Counted from the stretch's first letter, positions 35,964 to 45,000 are shown. The stretch is DNA of 64,000 nucleotides from Isoptericola jiangsuensis (GCF_002563715.1 NZ_PDJJ01000001.1:682001-746000); one strand, 5' to 3'. Notes: a model not told the origin generated them from the sequence alone. Numbers and translations: made by a program.

Positions 35964-37169
35964 TCAGGCCGCGACGACGCGCAGCCCGGACCCGCGCACG
36001 GCCTGCTCCAGCACCTGCGCGTAGCCGGACAGCATGCGGACGTGGCTGAACCGCTGCCGCGCGTGGGTCAGCGCCCCGCGCAGCTCGCCGCGGCGCGCCG
36101 CCGCCTCGATCCACGTCTCGGCGATCTCGTCCGCGTCGAAGCTCGTGACGAACCCGATGCCGTCGACGATGCGCGCCGAGTCGCCCACCGGCGTCGTCAC
36201 GGGCACCGCGCCGCACATCGCGCCCTCGATGAGGCACAGCGGCGCCGCCTCCCCGAACGCGGAGGTGAGGGCCACGACGTCCGCCATCGAGAACACGGTC
36301 TCCATGTCCCGGCGCACCCCCTGCGGGTGGACGCGGGCGAGCAGGTCGGGGCGGCCGCCGAACGCCTCGGCGAGGTCGGCCACGAGGCCGGGGTTGTCCG
36401 TCGACATCCCCGCACCGCACATCATGACGTGACCGCGCGGGTCCTTGTCGAGGAACGCACGCGCCGCCGCGAGGAACAGGCGCGGGTTCTTCATCTCGTC
36501 GTAGCGGGCCGCGTAGGCGACGAGCGTGGCGTCGGCGGGGACGCCGTGCGTGCCGCGCAGCGCCATCCGGCGGGCCCGGCGCACGGGGTGGAACCGGGTC
36601 AGGTCGATGCCGTTCGGCACGACCCGCAGCAGGTGCTCGGGCACGCCCGCGGCCGCGTAGGCGTCCTTGGTGGACTCCGCGCAGCAGATCGCCGCGGCGA
36701 GGCGTCCCGAGCCGGCGGCGGTGAGGAGGTCGTCGAGCGCGGCACCGGAGTGCTCGGGGTCCGAGCGGTGCAGGCACGCGACGACGGGGCGGTCGGGGAA
36801 GCCGGCCTGGTTGACCAGGCGCAGCGGCTGCTCCTTGAGCGACAGCACGACGTCGACGCCGGTCGCCTCGCGGACCGCGACGTCCATCTCCGCGTCGGTG
36901 AAGGTCCGCGGGTCATGGTCGCCGTCGGTGGAGCGGCCGAGGGACGCCACGCGGACGCCGATCGCGCGCAGCGCGCGGTAGCGGGGGTCGTCCGTCATGT
37001 GCTGCAGCATCGACTCGCGGCGCACCGTGCTGTGGATGCTCAGCGCGGAGTGCTGCTGCTGGCCGTGCGCGTGCAGGCCGGACACGACGGTCGTGTGCAG
37101 GACGCGGGCCCCGCCGGAGAAGAATCCCTCGTACAGGGACAGGACACGAAGAGAGCTGTGCTCGAACAC
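35964..37169 (-). CDS. Glycosyltransferase family 4 protein
   Basis: This 401-residue GT-B glycosyltransferase has an N-terminal acceptor domain (LYEGFFSGGARVLH) and a C-terminal nucleotide-sugar domain with VVPNGIDLTRFHP, AARYDEMKNPRLFL and the GT4 E-x7-E motif in GEAAPLCLIEGAM. I place the start at the GTG at 37169 (MFEHSSLRV) because AGGAGGTG lies six bases upstream; the frame is open to 37202 without a ribosome site. It may act in cell-wall polymer or glycolipid synthesis. Upstream to 37371 there is only a short non-coding gap. Confidence 0.85.
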   Translation of the reverse strand: MFEHSSLRVLSLYEGFFSGGARVLHTTVVSGLHAHGQQQHSALSIHSTVRRESMLQHMTDDPRYRALRAIGVRVASLGRSTDGDHDPRTFTDAEMDVAVREATGVDVVLSLKEQPLRLVNQAGFPDRPVVACLHRSDPEHSGAALDDLLTAAGSGRLAAAICCAESTKDAYAAAGVPEHLLRVVPNGIDLTRFHPVRRARRMALRGTHGVPADATLVAYAARYDEMKNPRLFLAAARAFLDKDPRGHVMMCGAGMSTDNPGLVADLAEAFGGRPDLLARVHPQGVRRDMETVFSMADVVALTSAFGEAAPLCLIEGAMCGAVPVTTPVGDSARIVDGIGFVTSFDADEIAETWIEAAARRGELRGALTHARQRFSHVRMLSGYAQVLEQAVRGSGLRVVAA

Positions 37170-37371
37170 GCTGACCACCTCCTGGAACAACAGTGACGCC
37201 ACGGAATGTGGCAGGGATGACCGTCGTGTTAAGTCTTCATGACGCTTTCCGGGCGCAATGAGGGCAGAACCCAGGAAAGGGGGCGCGCTTGCGGCGCGAG
37301 GTGCGACTGGTGACGACGGTGTTGTTCAGCGATGGCACGAGGTACGTAACGACCACGACGGTGGGCACACA

Positions 37372-37992
37372 CTAAGCCACGCGACGGATCTCCCGCTCGG
37401 CGACCGCCGGCGTCAGCGGACGGCAGCCCTGCTCCGCCCACCGGGCCACCAGCGCGGGCTCGGATCGCATCAGCCCCCACCCCCGGCGCAGCAGCGTCGG
37501 CAGGGGCTTGCGGGACTCCGCGACGTCCCGCAGGAGGCGGAACCAGAACGTCACCATCCGGGGACGCGCGACGCAGATCGCGTCCGCCAGGAGCCCCTCG
37601 GCGCGCAGCCGGGCGACCAGCTCGGCGGCGAACACGCCCTCGGCCACGACCACCCGCGACCCCTGCGTCTCCACCGTCGTCGTGCCCGTGCGCCGCGACG
37701 TCGGGATGTCGTACACCGGCACCTCGGCGTGCCCGGTGGTGACGAGCGTGCGCAGCGCGTCGGTCGCGGCGTCCGCGTCCCAGCTCGCCGGGTCGTCCCA
37801 GTCGACGATGCCGAACCGCTGCGGCATGCCCGGGTGGTCGTGGTCGCGGTAGAAGTCGTCGAGCGCGACCGTCGGCAGGCCGAGGCGGCGGGTGAGCGCC
37901 GACTTGCCGCACCCGGACGGGCCGGTGAGGAGCACCACGCGGGTGCCCGGGCGGCGGGCGGCGGGCGGGACGTCGAAGAGCGCGTCGGTCAC
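37372..37992 (-). CDS. Uridine-kinase-like P-loop NTPase
   Basis: This 206-residue small kinase has Walker A GPSGCGKSALTRR, then LDDFYRDHDHPGMP, which matches the substrate-binding aspartate region of uridine kinase/phosphoribulokinase-like proteins, and VVVAEGVFAAEL. The most likely activity is phosphorylation of a nucleoside or small metabolite. The start is a GTG at 37992 with a weak ribosome site. It is divergent from the TetR gene region. Confidence 0.8.
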   Translation of the reverse strand: MTDALFDVPPAARRPGTRVVLLTGPSGCGKSALTRRLGLPTVALDDFYRDHDHPGMPQRFGIVDWDDPASWDADAATDALRTLVTTGHAEVPVYDIPTSRRTGTTTVETQGSRVVVAEGVFAAELVARLRAEGLLADAICVARPRMVTFWFRLLRDVAESRKPLPTLLRRGWGLMRSEPALVARWAEQGCRPLTPAVAEREIRRVA

Positions 37993-38063
37993 GGAGGTCC
38001 ATTCTCCCCGACGTCGGGCCCCGCGGCGGGGCGTGGGGCCGCAGGGCTCCTAGGCTGGGTCCC

Positions 38064-38150
38064 GTGCCGACCTGTGAGACCCTGACCGCCGCCGCCCCCG
38101 CCGGGCCCGGCCTGCCGAGCGACCGCGCCCTCGTGGCACGGGCCGGCTGA
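38064..38150 (+). CDS. Possible leaderless 28-residue peptide upstream of TetR gene
   Basis: A TAGGCT -10 box (38051-38056) is followed seven bases later by GTG, the arrangement used by leaderless actinobacterial mRNAs. The frame runs 28 codons (starting MPTCETLTAA) to a TGA 12 bases before the TetR ATG. It may be a translated leader of the TetR mRNA or chance. It resembles no family I know. Confidence 0.32.
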   Translation: MPTCETLTAAAPAGPGLPSDRALVARAG

Positions 38151-38162
38151 GCGGGGGCGGGG

Positions 38163-38756
38163 ATGCCGAGGATCACCGAGGCCACGGTCGTCGAGCACCG
38201 GGAGGCCCGCCGCGCGGCGCTGCTGGACGCGGCACGCGAGCTGCTCACCGAGCGGCCGGAGGAGGCGCCCGCGCTGGGGCTCGTCGCGGAACGGGCGGGG
38301 ATGTCGCGCTCGGCCGTCTACCACTACTTCCGGTCGCGCGAGGACCTGCTCGACGCGCTGATCGAGGAGGCGTTCCCGCGGTGGGAGCGGCGTCTCGGCG
38401 CGGCGATGGAGGGCCTGGACAGCCCGCGGGACAAGGTGCTCGCGTTCGTCGGGGTCAACCTCGCGCTGGTGGCCGACGGCGAGCACGCGCTCGCCCAGAC
38501 GCTCGCCACGGTGGTCCAGACGGAGGAGATGGCCCGGCGCGCGCGAGCGTTCCACGAGGGGCTGCTGAGCCCGCTGCGCGAGGCGTTCGACGAGCTGGGT
38601 GTCGCCGACGCCGGCGCCATGATCGACCTGGTCAACGCCCTGGTGCTCGCCGCGGCGCGGCGGCTGGAGTCGACGGGCGACCTGGAGGCCGCGCAGCGGT
38701 CCGTGGTCGACCTGCTGGACCCGTACCTGCGCGCGCAGGAGCTGCCCGGGCACTGA
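38163..38756 (+). CDS. TetR-family transcriptional repressor
   Basis: This 197-residue TetR regulator has the N-terminal helix-turn-helix GLVAERAGMSRSAVYHYFRSREDLL and an all-helical ligand-binding C-terminal domain. It lies directly upstream of an ABC exporter operon whose promoter contains two perfect palindromes of the size and spacing expected for TetR dimers, so it very likely controls that operon. The inducer is unknown. Confidence 0.88.
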   Translation: MPRITEATVVEHREARRAALLDAARELLTERPEEAPALGLVAERAGMSRSAVYHYFRSREDLLDALIEEAFPRWERRLGAAMEGLDSPRDKVLAFVGVNLALVADGEHALAQTLATVVQTEEMARRARAFHEGLLSPLREAFDELGVADAGAMIDLVNALVLAAARRLESTGDLEAAQRSVVDLLDPYLRAQELPGH

Positions 38757-38811
38757 CCCGGCCCCCCGGGTGTGCGACACGTCACCGTCCCGGGCCTGGC
38801 CGCCGTCATCT

Positions 38812-38832
38812 TTGTCGACGTACTGTCGACAA
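38812..38832. promoter_or_regulatory. TetR operator 1
   Basis: A 21-bp site with perfect arms TTGTCGAC and GTCGACAA around GTACT. Together with operator 2 it gives consensus WTGTCGAC-N5-GTCGACAW. A weak -35-like TTGTCG is inside it. Confidence 0.9.
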
Positions 38833-38834
38833 CT

Positions 38835-38855
38835 ATGTCGACGCCGCGTCGACAT
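38835..38855. promoter_or_regulatory. TetR operator 2
   Basis: A second 21-bp site with perfect arms ATGTCGAC and GTCGACAT around GCCGC, starting 23 bp after operator 1 and overlapping the likely -10/start region (TATGTC at 38834-38839) of the ABC operon. Confidence 0.9.
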
Positions 38856-38880
38856 CTCGCCCCCTCGTCGAAGGACTCCG

Positions 38881-40035
38881 ATGTTCCTCGCCCTGCGCGC
38901 CCTGGGTCATCAGCGCGGACGGTTCCTCCTCATGGGAGCCGTCATCGGCCTGCTCGCCCTCCTCACCGTCATGCTCTCCGGCCTGTCGACCGGACTCGTC
39001 AACGACGGCGTCTCCGGCCTCCAGCACCTGCCCGCCTCTGCCGTCGCGTTCGACGAGGGCACCAAGGAGGACAACGGGTTCTCCCGCTCCGTCGTCGACG
39101 CCGACCAGCGCGACGCCTGGGCCGCCCAGGACGGCGTCGCCGACGCCGAGCTGTTCGGCGTCTCCCTCGTCAACGGCACCACCACCGACGGCGAGCAGGT
39201 CGACCTCACCCTGTTCGGCGTCGACCCCGGCTCGTTCCTCGCCCCCGAGGCCGCCGAGGGCGACGGCCTGGCCACGCCCGGCGGCATCGTCGTGTCCGAC
39301 ACCGCCCGCCAGGAGGGGATCGAGATCGGCGACACCGTCGAGCTCGACCGCGTCGGCACCGAGCTCACCGTCGTCGGCTTCACCGGCCGGCAGGACACCT
39401 TCGGCCACGTCGACGTCGCCTACCTGCCCCTGGCCACCTGGCAGTACCTCGCCACCGGGCGCTCGCTGCCGGGCGAGCCCACCGCCGACCTCGTCGCGGC
39501 CGACCACGTCGACACCGCCAGCGTCGTCGCGCTGCGCACCGCCGACGACGCCGACCTGGCCGACGCCGTCGACGTCGCCGCGGGGGACACCGCGGCCGGG
39601 ACCACCACGCGCACCCTGGACGAGGCCTTCCACGCCTCGCCCGGCTACACCGCGGAGACCACGACGATCGAGATGATCCAGGTCTTCCTCTACGCCATCG
39701 CCGCGCTCGTGGTCGGGGCCTTCTTCTCGGTCTGGACGGTGCAGCGCCAGCACGAGCTCGCCGTGCTGCGGGCCGTCGGCGCGCCCACCGCGTTCCTCCT
39801 GCGTGACGGCGTCACCCAGGCCGCCACCGTCCTCGCGGTGTTCTCCGCGCTCGGCGTCGGCGCAGGCGTCGGCCTCGGCGCCCTCATGCCCGCCGGCATG
39901 CCGTTCGCCCTCGAGGCCGCACCCGTCGCCCTGGCGACCGCCCTCATGATCGGCCTCGGCCTCCTCGGGGCGGCGCTCGCCGTGCTCCGCATCGTCCGCA
40001 TCGACCCGCTCACGGCTCTCGGAGGCCAGCGATGA
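38881..40035 (+). CDS. ABC transporter permease, FtsX/MacB-like
   Basis: This 384-residue permease has one N-terminal membrane helix (residues about 13-35), a large extracytoplasmic domain of about 240 residues and three C-terminal helices forming the FtsX domain (FSVWTVQRQHELAVLRAVGA is the typical coupling segment). AAGGACTCCG precedes the ATG. It pairs with the ATPase gene overlapping its stop. Such exporters move lipoproteins, peptides or antimicrobials outward, and the TetR control suggests an inducible efflux or resistance function. Confidence 0.9.
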   Translation: MFLALRALGHQRGRFLLMGAVIGLLALLTVMLSGLSTGLVNDGVSGLQHLPASAVAFDEGTKEDNGFSRSVVDADQRDAWAAQDGVADAELFGVSLVNGTTTDGEQVDLTLFGVDPGSFLAPEAAEGDGLATPGGIVVSDTARQEGIEIGDTVELDRVGTELTVVGFTGRQDTFGHVDVAYLPLATWQYLATGRSLPGEPTADLVAADHVDTASVVALRTADDADLADAVDVAAGDTAAGTTTRTLDEAFHASPGYTAETTTIEMIQVFLYAIAALVVGAFFSVWTVQRQHELAVLRAVGAPTAFLLRDGVTQAATVLAVFSALGVGAGVGLGALMPAGMPFALEAAPVALATALMIGLGLLGAALAVLRIVRIDPLTALGGQR

Positions 40036-40742
40036 ACGTCCAGACCACCACCCCGCCCCGCCCCGCCGGCACCCGCACCGACGCCGGCCTGCGGCTCCAG
40101 GGCGTCACGCTCGACCTCGGCGACGGTGACCGGACCGTCCACGCCCTCGACCACGTCGACCTCACCGTCGACGCCGGCGAGCTCGTCGCCGTCGTCGGCC
40201 CGTCGGGCGCGGGCAAGTCCAGCCTGCTGGCCGTCGCGGGCGCCCTCACCGGCGTCACCTCCGGCACCGTGCGGGTCCACGGCACGGACCTCGCCACGCT
40301 CGGCCCCCGCCGGCGCGCCCGGTTCCGGCTCACCGAGATCGGGTTCGTGTTCCAGAGCGGCAACCTCGTGCCCGCCCTCACCGTCGCCGACCAGCTCCGC
40401 CTGGCGCGCCGCCTCGCCGTCCGCGGCGCCTACGACCCGATGCCGCTGCTCGACGCCGTCGGGATGGCGCACAAGGCCGACCGGCGACCCGCCGAGCTCT
40501 CCGGCGGGGAACGGCAGCGCGTCGGCATCGCCCGCGCCCTGGTCAACGACCCGTCCGTGCTGCTCGTCGACGAGCCCACGTCCGCCCTCGACCGGCGCCG
40601 CAGCCAGGACGTCGTGCGCCTCCTCGCCGAGCGCACGCACGCGTTCGGTGTGGCGACCGTCATGGTCACCCACGACCATGATGTCCTCGGTCACGCCGAC
40701 CGCGTGGTCGAGATGACCGACGGTCGGCTCCAGGCACTCTGA
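40032..40742 (+). CDS. ABC transporter ATPase, LolD/MacB type
   Basis: This 236-residue ATPase carries Walker A GPSGAGKSS, Q-loop FVFQSGNLVPALT, signature LSGGERQRVGIARAL, Walker B VLLVDEPTSALD and the switch VTHDHD. The ATG overlaps the permease stop (ATGA). Length and motifs are those of the MacB/LolD export family, in agreement with its FtsX-like partner. Confidence 0.92.
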   Translation: MNVQTTTPPRPAGTRTDAGLRLQGVTLDLGDGDRTVHALDHVDLTVDAGELVAVVGPSGAGKSSLLAVAGALTGVTSGTVRVHGTDLATLGPRRRARFRLTEIGFVFQSGNLVPALTVADQLRLARRLAVRGAYDPMPLLDAVGMAHKADRRPAELSGGERQRVGIARALVNDPSVLLVDEPTSALDRRRSQDVVRLLAERTHAFGVATVMVTHDHDVLGHADRVVEMTDGRLQAL

Positions 40743-40753
40743 GGACAGGACAG

Positions 40754-41737
40754 GTGGCGGACGTGGTGAGCGAGCGCGAGGAACCGGTGGTCGCGCAGGA
40801 CCGGCCGGGCTGGTGGACGTGGACGGTGCGGGCGGTGGCCGCCGCCGGGCTGGTCGTCGTGGCGTGGGTGCTGCTCACCGGCTGGGGGGCCGTGGTGCAC
40901 GGTCACCCGCTGTACGCGGTGCTGCTGGCGCTGACGGTGGTCGGCTGCGGGGTCGCGCTGTGGCGGGCGGCCCGCCCGCGGACGCCGCGCGCCGGATGGC
41001 GTCGCGTGCTCGGTGTCGTCGGGCTGGTCGCGGCCGTCGCCTGGGTCGCCCTGGTCGCGTGGCTGCGCCCGTTCACCGCGGAGCAGCCCGCCCTCGACGC
41101 GATGACGTCCGACGACGCCGTCACCGTCACCGAGTCGGCGACGCGCATCGAGCTCGAGCCCGCCGGCGGCGGGGACGCCACCGCCCTGCTGTTCCAGCCG
41201 GGCGCGAAGGTCGAGGCGCGCGCCTACGCGGCCGTGCTGCGGCCCGTCGCCGAGGCAGGGCACACCGTCGTCGTCGTCAAGCAGCCGCTCGGCATCGGGT
41301 TCCTGTCCACGGGCGCCCTGGACGCCGCGCGCGCGGCCCGGCCCGACGTCGAGCGGTGGGTCGTCGGCGGGCACTCCCTCGGCGGGGTGGTCGCGGCGAC
41401 GGAGGTTGACGCCGCCGACTCCGACGCCGTCGCCCCCGCCGCCGGGCTGCTGCTGTACGCCTCCTACCCGGCCGGGGACGTCAGCGGGACCCTGACGGCG
41501 CCCGTCGCGTCCGTGTCGGGGTCGCAGGACGGCCTGTCCACGCCCGCGAAGGTCGAGGCCTCGCGTGCCGACCTGCCGCCGGACGCCACGTTCACCGTCG
41601 TCGACGGCGCCGTGCACGCGTTCTTCGGCGACTACGGCCCCCAGCCCGGCGACGGCAGCCCGACGATCCCCCACGACGACGCCCGCGCGCAGATCTCCGC
41701 CGCCACCGTCGCGTTCGTGGACGAGGTCGCGGGCTAG
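40754..41737 (+). CDS. Membrane-anchored alpha/beta hydrolase
   Basis: This 327-residue protein has three N-terminal membrane helices (residues about 25-45, 53-70, 85-105) followed by an alpha/beta-hydrolase domain with the nucleophile motif GGHSLGGVV, an aspartate in VSGSQDGLS and a late histidine in DGAVHAFFG. It starts 11 bases after the ABC ATPase gene, so it is probably in the same TetR-controlled operon. Substrate unknown. The last four bases overlap the convergent lutC gene. Confidence 0.78.
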   Translation: MADVVSEREEPVVAQDRPGWWTWTVRAVAAAGLVVVAWVLLTGWGAVVHGHPLYAVLLALTVVGCGVALWRAARPRTPRAGWRRVLGVVGLVAAVAWVALVAWLRPFTAEQPALDAMTSDDAVTVTESATRIELEPAGGGDATALLFQPGAKVEARAYAAVLRPVAEAGHTVVVVKQPLGIGFLSTGALDAARAARPDVERWVVGGHSLGGVVAATEVDAADSDAVAPAAGLLLYASYPAGDVSGTLTAPVASVSGSQDGLSTPAKVEASRADLPPDATFTVVDGAVHAFFGDYGPQPGDGSPTIPHDDARAQISAATVAFVDEVAG

Positions 41738-42504
41738 GCCCCCGGCACGGCGGCGGCGACCGCGGCGAGCACCAGCACGTGCAGCGTGCGGGGCCCGTGG
41801 ACGCCCTCGACGCGGTCGAGCTCGATGTCGCTGGTGGCGCTGGGGCCGGAGATCCACGTCTGCGGACGCTCGGGGTGCGCGGCCAGCAGCCGGATCATCT
41901 CCGGCACGGTCTGCACGACCTGGTCGGTCCGCACCACGCACAGGTGCACGTCGGTCACCAGGGTGATCGCGCGACGGCCCTGGTCGGGACCGGCGTCGAG
42001 CACGATGGTGCCGGTCTCGGAGCAGGCCACGCGTGCGGCGGTGAGCACGGCGGAGGTCTCGTCCAGCGCGGTCGCGGTGAGCGGCGCGTCGGGGGAGTCG
42101 TGCCGCACGGCGGCGGGGTCGAGGTCGCGCAGCCAGGCGGGGTCGAGGCCGGGCGGCACGACCACGGTCGCCCCGGCGGGCGCTGCGGCCGCCGACCCCT
42201 CGGCACCGGCGGCCCCGTTCCCGTCCTCGTCGCGCGACGTCAGGTCGTCGAGGAGACGCGCGACGACGGCGGGCAGCTCGGCGTCGGTGACGTGGTGCAC
42301 GTGCGCCCGGTAGTCCACCAGCCGGTCCACGAGCTGCTCGACGACGGCCGCCGAGCCGGGGGCGTCGGCCCCGGCCACCCGGTAGGCACGCGGCACGACG
42401 ACCGGGGCGGGCGCCACTCCCACGCGTCCCGCGGGCGTCGTGCCGACGCCGGTCTCGCCGAGCGCCGCCCGGACCCGCTGCAGCACGTCCTCGCGCGCGC
42501 TCAT
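41734..42504 (-). CDS. lutC: Lactate utilization protein C
   Basis: This 256-residue LUD-domain protein (DUF162) is the third component of the LutABC L-lactate oxidase complex. The conserved core includes SETGTIVLDAGPDQGRRA, TDVHLCVV and the terminal SGPSATSDIELDRVEGVHGP. Its ATG overlaps the lutB stop (ATGA). A stretch rich in alanine and glycine at residues about 95-115 is an insertion relative to shorter homologues. Confidence 0.93.
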   Translation of the reverse strand: MSAREDVLQRVRAALGETGVGTTPAGRVGVAPAPVVVPRAYRVAGADAPGSAAVVEQLVDRLVDYRAHVHHVTDAELPAVVARLLDDLTSRDEDGNGAAGAEGSAAAAPAGATVVVPPGLDPAWLRDLDPAAVRHDSPDAPLTATALDETSAVLTAARVACSETGTIVLDAGPDQGRRAITLVTDVHLCVVRTDQVVQTVPEMIRLLAAHPERPQTWISGPSATSDIELDRVEGVHGPRTLHVLVLAAVAAAVPGA

Positions 42505-44090
42505 CGTCCGCCCCCGTCCGTCTCGTGCGTGTCTGTGCCGGTCGTCCCGGCGCTGCTCTCGTGCTCGGCCATCCACTGCCGGAACGTCTGTCGCGGCGGG
42601 GCGGGCAGGTCCCGGTCCCGCGTCCACGCGGACGCGGGCGGCGGGGCCTTCGCGATGACGCCGTCGCGGCCGCCGAGGACGTGCCCCAGCGTGGCGGCAC
42701 GTCCGGCGAGGCCGAACCGGTCGCCGTCGGACATCACCCAGGACGCGGCCTTCATGGCGGCGCGCCACGGGTCGACGGCACGGCCGCGGTCGGCGTCGAC
42801 CTCGCGGGCGCGCAGGTCCACGAGGATCGACGGGATGTCGATCTTCACCGGGCAGACGTCGTAGCAGGCGCCGCAGAGGGTGGAGGCGTACGGCAGGGAC
42901 GCGTTGACGTCGTCGGCGCCGGACAGGCCACCCGTGGACGCCGTGAGCTGCGGGGTGAGGATCGCGCCGATGGGCCCGGGGTAGACCGAGCCGTAGGCGT
43001 GGCCGCCGACCCGCTCGTACACGGGGCACACGTTGAGGCACGCGGAGCAGCGGATGCAGTGCAGGGCGGAGCGCCCGACCTCGTCGGCGAGCACGTCGGT
43101 GCGGCCGTTGTCGAGCAGGATCAGGTGGAACTCCTGCGGCCCGTCGCCGGGCGTCACGCCCGTCCACAGGGACGTGTACGGGTTCATGCGCTCCCCGGTG
43201 GAGGACCGGGGCAGGAGCTGGGCGAACACCTCGAGGTCGGTGTACGTGGGGATCAGCTTCTCGATCCCCATCACGGTCACGAGCGTCTCCGGCAGGGTGA
43301 GGCACATCCGGCCGTTGCCCTCGGACTCGACGACGGCGAGGGTGCCGGTGTCCGCGACGCCGAAGTTCGCGCCGCTGACGGCGACCTTGGCGGTGAGGAA
43401 CTTGCGGCGCAGGTGCGCGCGGGCCGCCATCGCCAGCTCGCGCGGCACGTCGGACAGGTCGGCGGGGGCGTCGGCCATCCGCTGCCGGAAGATGTCGCGG
43501 ATCTCGGTGCGGTTGCGGTGGATGGCGGGCACGAGGATGTGCGACGGCATGTCGTCGGCGAGCTGCACGATGAGCTCCGCGAGGTCCGTCTCGATCGCGG
43601 CGATGCCGTGGTCGGCCAGGTGCTCGTTGAGGCCGATCTCCTGGGTGGCCATCGACTTGACCTTGACGACCTCGTCCGCGCCCTTCGCGCGCGCGATCTC
43701 GGTGACGATCGCGTTCGCCTCGGCGGCGTCCCGCGCCCAGTGCACGGTGCCGCCGCGCGCGGCGACGTTCTCCTCGAGCCGGGCGAGCAGCGCGGGCAGG
43801 TTCGCCATGACCTGCTCCTTGACGGCGGACCCGGCGTCCCGCAGTGCCTCCCAGTCGGGCACCTCGTCGACCACGGCGGCGCGCTTGGCGCGGATCGTGC
43901 GGGTGGCGTGGCCGAGGTTGCGGCGCAGCTGCTCGTCGCGCAGCGTCCGCCGCGCCGCGGCCGGGAACGCGGGCCCCCAGCGCAGCGGCTCGTCCGGGTG
44001 GGGGACGGGGCCGAACGGTGCGGCGGCGTCGTCGCGGGCGTGGTCGTCGTCGCGGCGGCGCAGGCCGGGCAGGCCGAGGAACGTGCTCAT
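42501..44090 (-). CDS. lutB: Lactate utilization protein B, iron-sulfur subunit
   Basis: This 529-residue protein combines an N-terminal LUD domain with a C-terminal ferredoxin-type region that has two 4Fe-4S cysteine clusters (CIRCSACLNVCPVY and CGACYDVCPVKID). LutB carries electrons from lactate oxidation toward the quinone pool. The ATG at 44090 overlaps the lutA stop, giving a fully coupled lutABC operon. Confidence 0.94.
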   Translation of the reverse strand: MSTFLGLPGLRRRDDDHARDDAAAPFGPVPHPDEPLRWGPAFPAAARRTLRDEQLRRNLGHATRTIRAKRAAVVDEVPDWEALRDAGSAVKEQVMANLPALLARLEENVAARGGTVHWARDAAEANAIVTEIARAKGADEVVKVKSMATQEIGLNEHLADHGIAAIETDLAELIVQLADDMPSHILVPAIHRNRTEIRDIFRQRMADAPADLSDVPRELAMAARAHLRRKFLTAKVAVSGANFGVADTGTLAVVESEGNGRMCLTLPETLVTVMGIEKLIPTYTDLEVFAQLLPRSSTGERMNPYTSLWTGVTPGDGPQEFHLILLDNGRTDVLADEVGRSALHCIRCSACLNVCPVYERVGGHAYGSVYPGPIGAILTPQLTASTGGLSGADDVNASLPYASTLCGACYDVCPVKIDIPSILVDLRAREVDADRGRAVDPWRAAMKAASWVMSDGDRFGLAGRAATLGHVLGGRDGVIAKAPPPASAWTRDRDLPAPPRQTFRQWMAEHESSAGTTGTDTHETDGGGR

Positions 44091-44896
44091 CGGGTCACCT
44101 CCACGGTGCCGGCGCCCGCGCCGGACCGGACGCGGGGGAGCGGGGTGGGTTCGTCGCGGGTGGACGCCAGGACCTCCGCCAGGTGCAGGGTGCCGACGCC
44201 GGACCGCTGCCGGGACAGCCCGCCGCCGATGTGCAGGAGGCAGGACATGTCCCCGGCGGTGACGACCTCGGCGCCCGTGGAGCGCACGGCGGCGGTCTTG
44301 TCCGCGAGCATCGCGGCCGACGTGTCGGCGTTCTTCAGCGCGAACGTGCCGCCGAACCCGCAGCACGACTCGGCGCCGGGCAGCTCGACGAGGTCGATGC
44401 CCTCGACGGCGCGCAGCAGCCGTTCGGGTCGGTCCCCGACCCCGAGCATGCGCAGCGAGTGGCAGGTGGGGTGGTAGGTGACCCGGTGCGGGAACCAGGC
44501 GCCGACGTCGGTGACGCCGAGGACGTCGACCAGCAGCTCGGACAGCTCGTACGTCCTCGCCGCGACCGCGTCGGCGGTGGCGGCGAGGTCGTCGAGGCCG
44601 GCGCGGCGGCACACCATGGCCTGCTGGTGGCGGATCGACCCGGTGCACGAGCCGGACGGGACGACGACGGCGTCCCACTCGCCGTCCGCCACCGGCGCGA
44701 ACGTCGTGACGTGGTTGCGGATCACGGGCACGGCCTCGGCGACGTAGCCGGTGTTGACGTGCATCTGGCCGCAGCACGCCTGGGCGCGGGGGAAGACGAC
44801 CTCGTGGCCGAGGCGTTCGAGCAGGCGGACGGTGGCGCGGGGCGCTCCGGGGAACAGGGTGTCGGCGATGCAGGTCGCGGCGAGGGCGATGCGCAC
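44087..44896 (-). CDS. lutA: Lactate utilization protein A (CCG-domain)
   Basis: This 269-residue protein has two CCG-type cysteine-rich domains (CCGQMHVNTGY near residue 40 and SCCGFGGTFALK near 180), as in LutA and GlcF-like subunits that bind unusual iron-sulfur clusters. It is first in the operon. The GTG at 44896 has AAGGAG six bases upstream. Together with LutB and LutC it oxidises L-lactate to pyruvate. Confidence 0.94.
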   Translation of the reverse strand: MRIALAATCIADTLFPGAPRATVRLLERLGHEVVFPRAQACCGQMHVNTGYVAEAVPVIRNHVTTFAPVADGEWDAVVVPSGSCTGSIRHQQAMVCRRAGLDDLAATADAVAARTYELSELLVDVLGVTDVGAWFPHRVTYHPTCHSLRMLGVGDRPERLLRAVEGIDLVELPGAESCCGFGGTFALKNADTSAAMLADKTAAVRSTGAEVVTAGDMSCLLHIGGGLSRQRSGVGTLHLAEVLASTRDEPTPLPRVRSGAGAGTVEVTR

Positions 44897-44950
44897 GTCC
44901 GGCTCCTTCGTCGGGCGGTCGGGGACCGTCCCGGGGCGCCGGGAGGCCGT

Positions 44951-44963
44951 GTGGTCGGACCAC
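44951..44963. promoter_or_regulatory. LldR/LutR operator 1 in the lut promoter
   Basis: GTGGTCGGACCAC is a perfect palindrome around one base. On the minus strand it overlaps a TATCGT -10 box (44967-44962) of lutABC. The TGGTC/GACCA core matches the usual TGGT-N-ACCA pattern of FadR-type GntR regulators of lactate genes. Confidence 0.86.
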
Positions 44964-44982
44964 GATAGCCCATCTCGTCCCC

Positions 44983-44995
44983 GTGGTCAGACCAC
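44983..44995. promoter_or_regulatory. LldR/LutR operator 2
   Basis: GTGGTCAGACCAC, extendable to a 15-bp perfect palindrome, starts 32 bp (three helical turns) after operator 1, so both sites face the same side of the DNA. It lies just upstream of the -10 box of the regulator gene. Confidence 0.86.
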
Positions 44996-45000
44996 GACGA

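Noticed and set aside
37258-38085. Plus-strand frame over the uridine-kinase-like gene
   Set aside because: It is antisense to a Walker A-containing kinase and spans its promoter.
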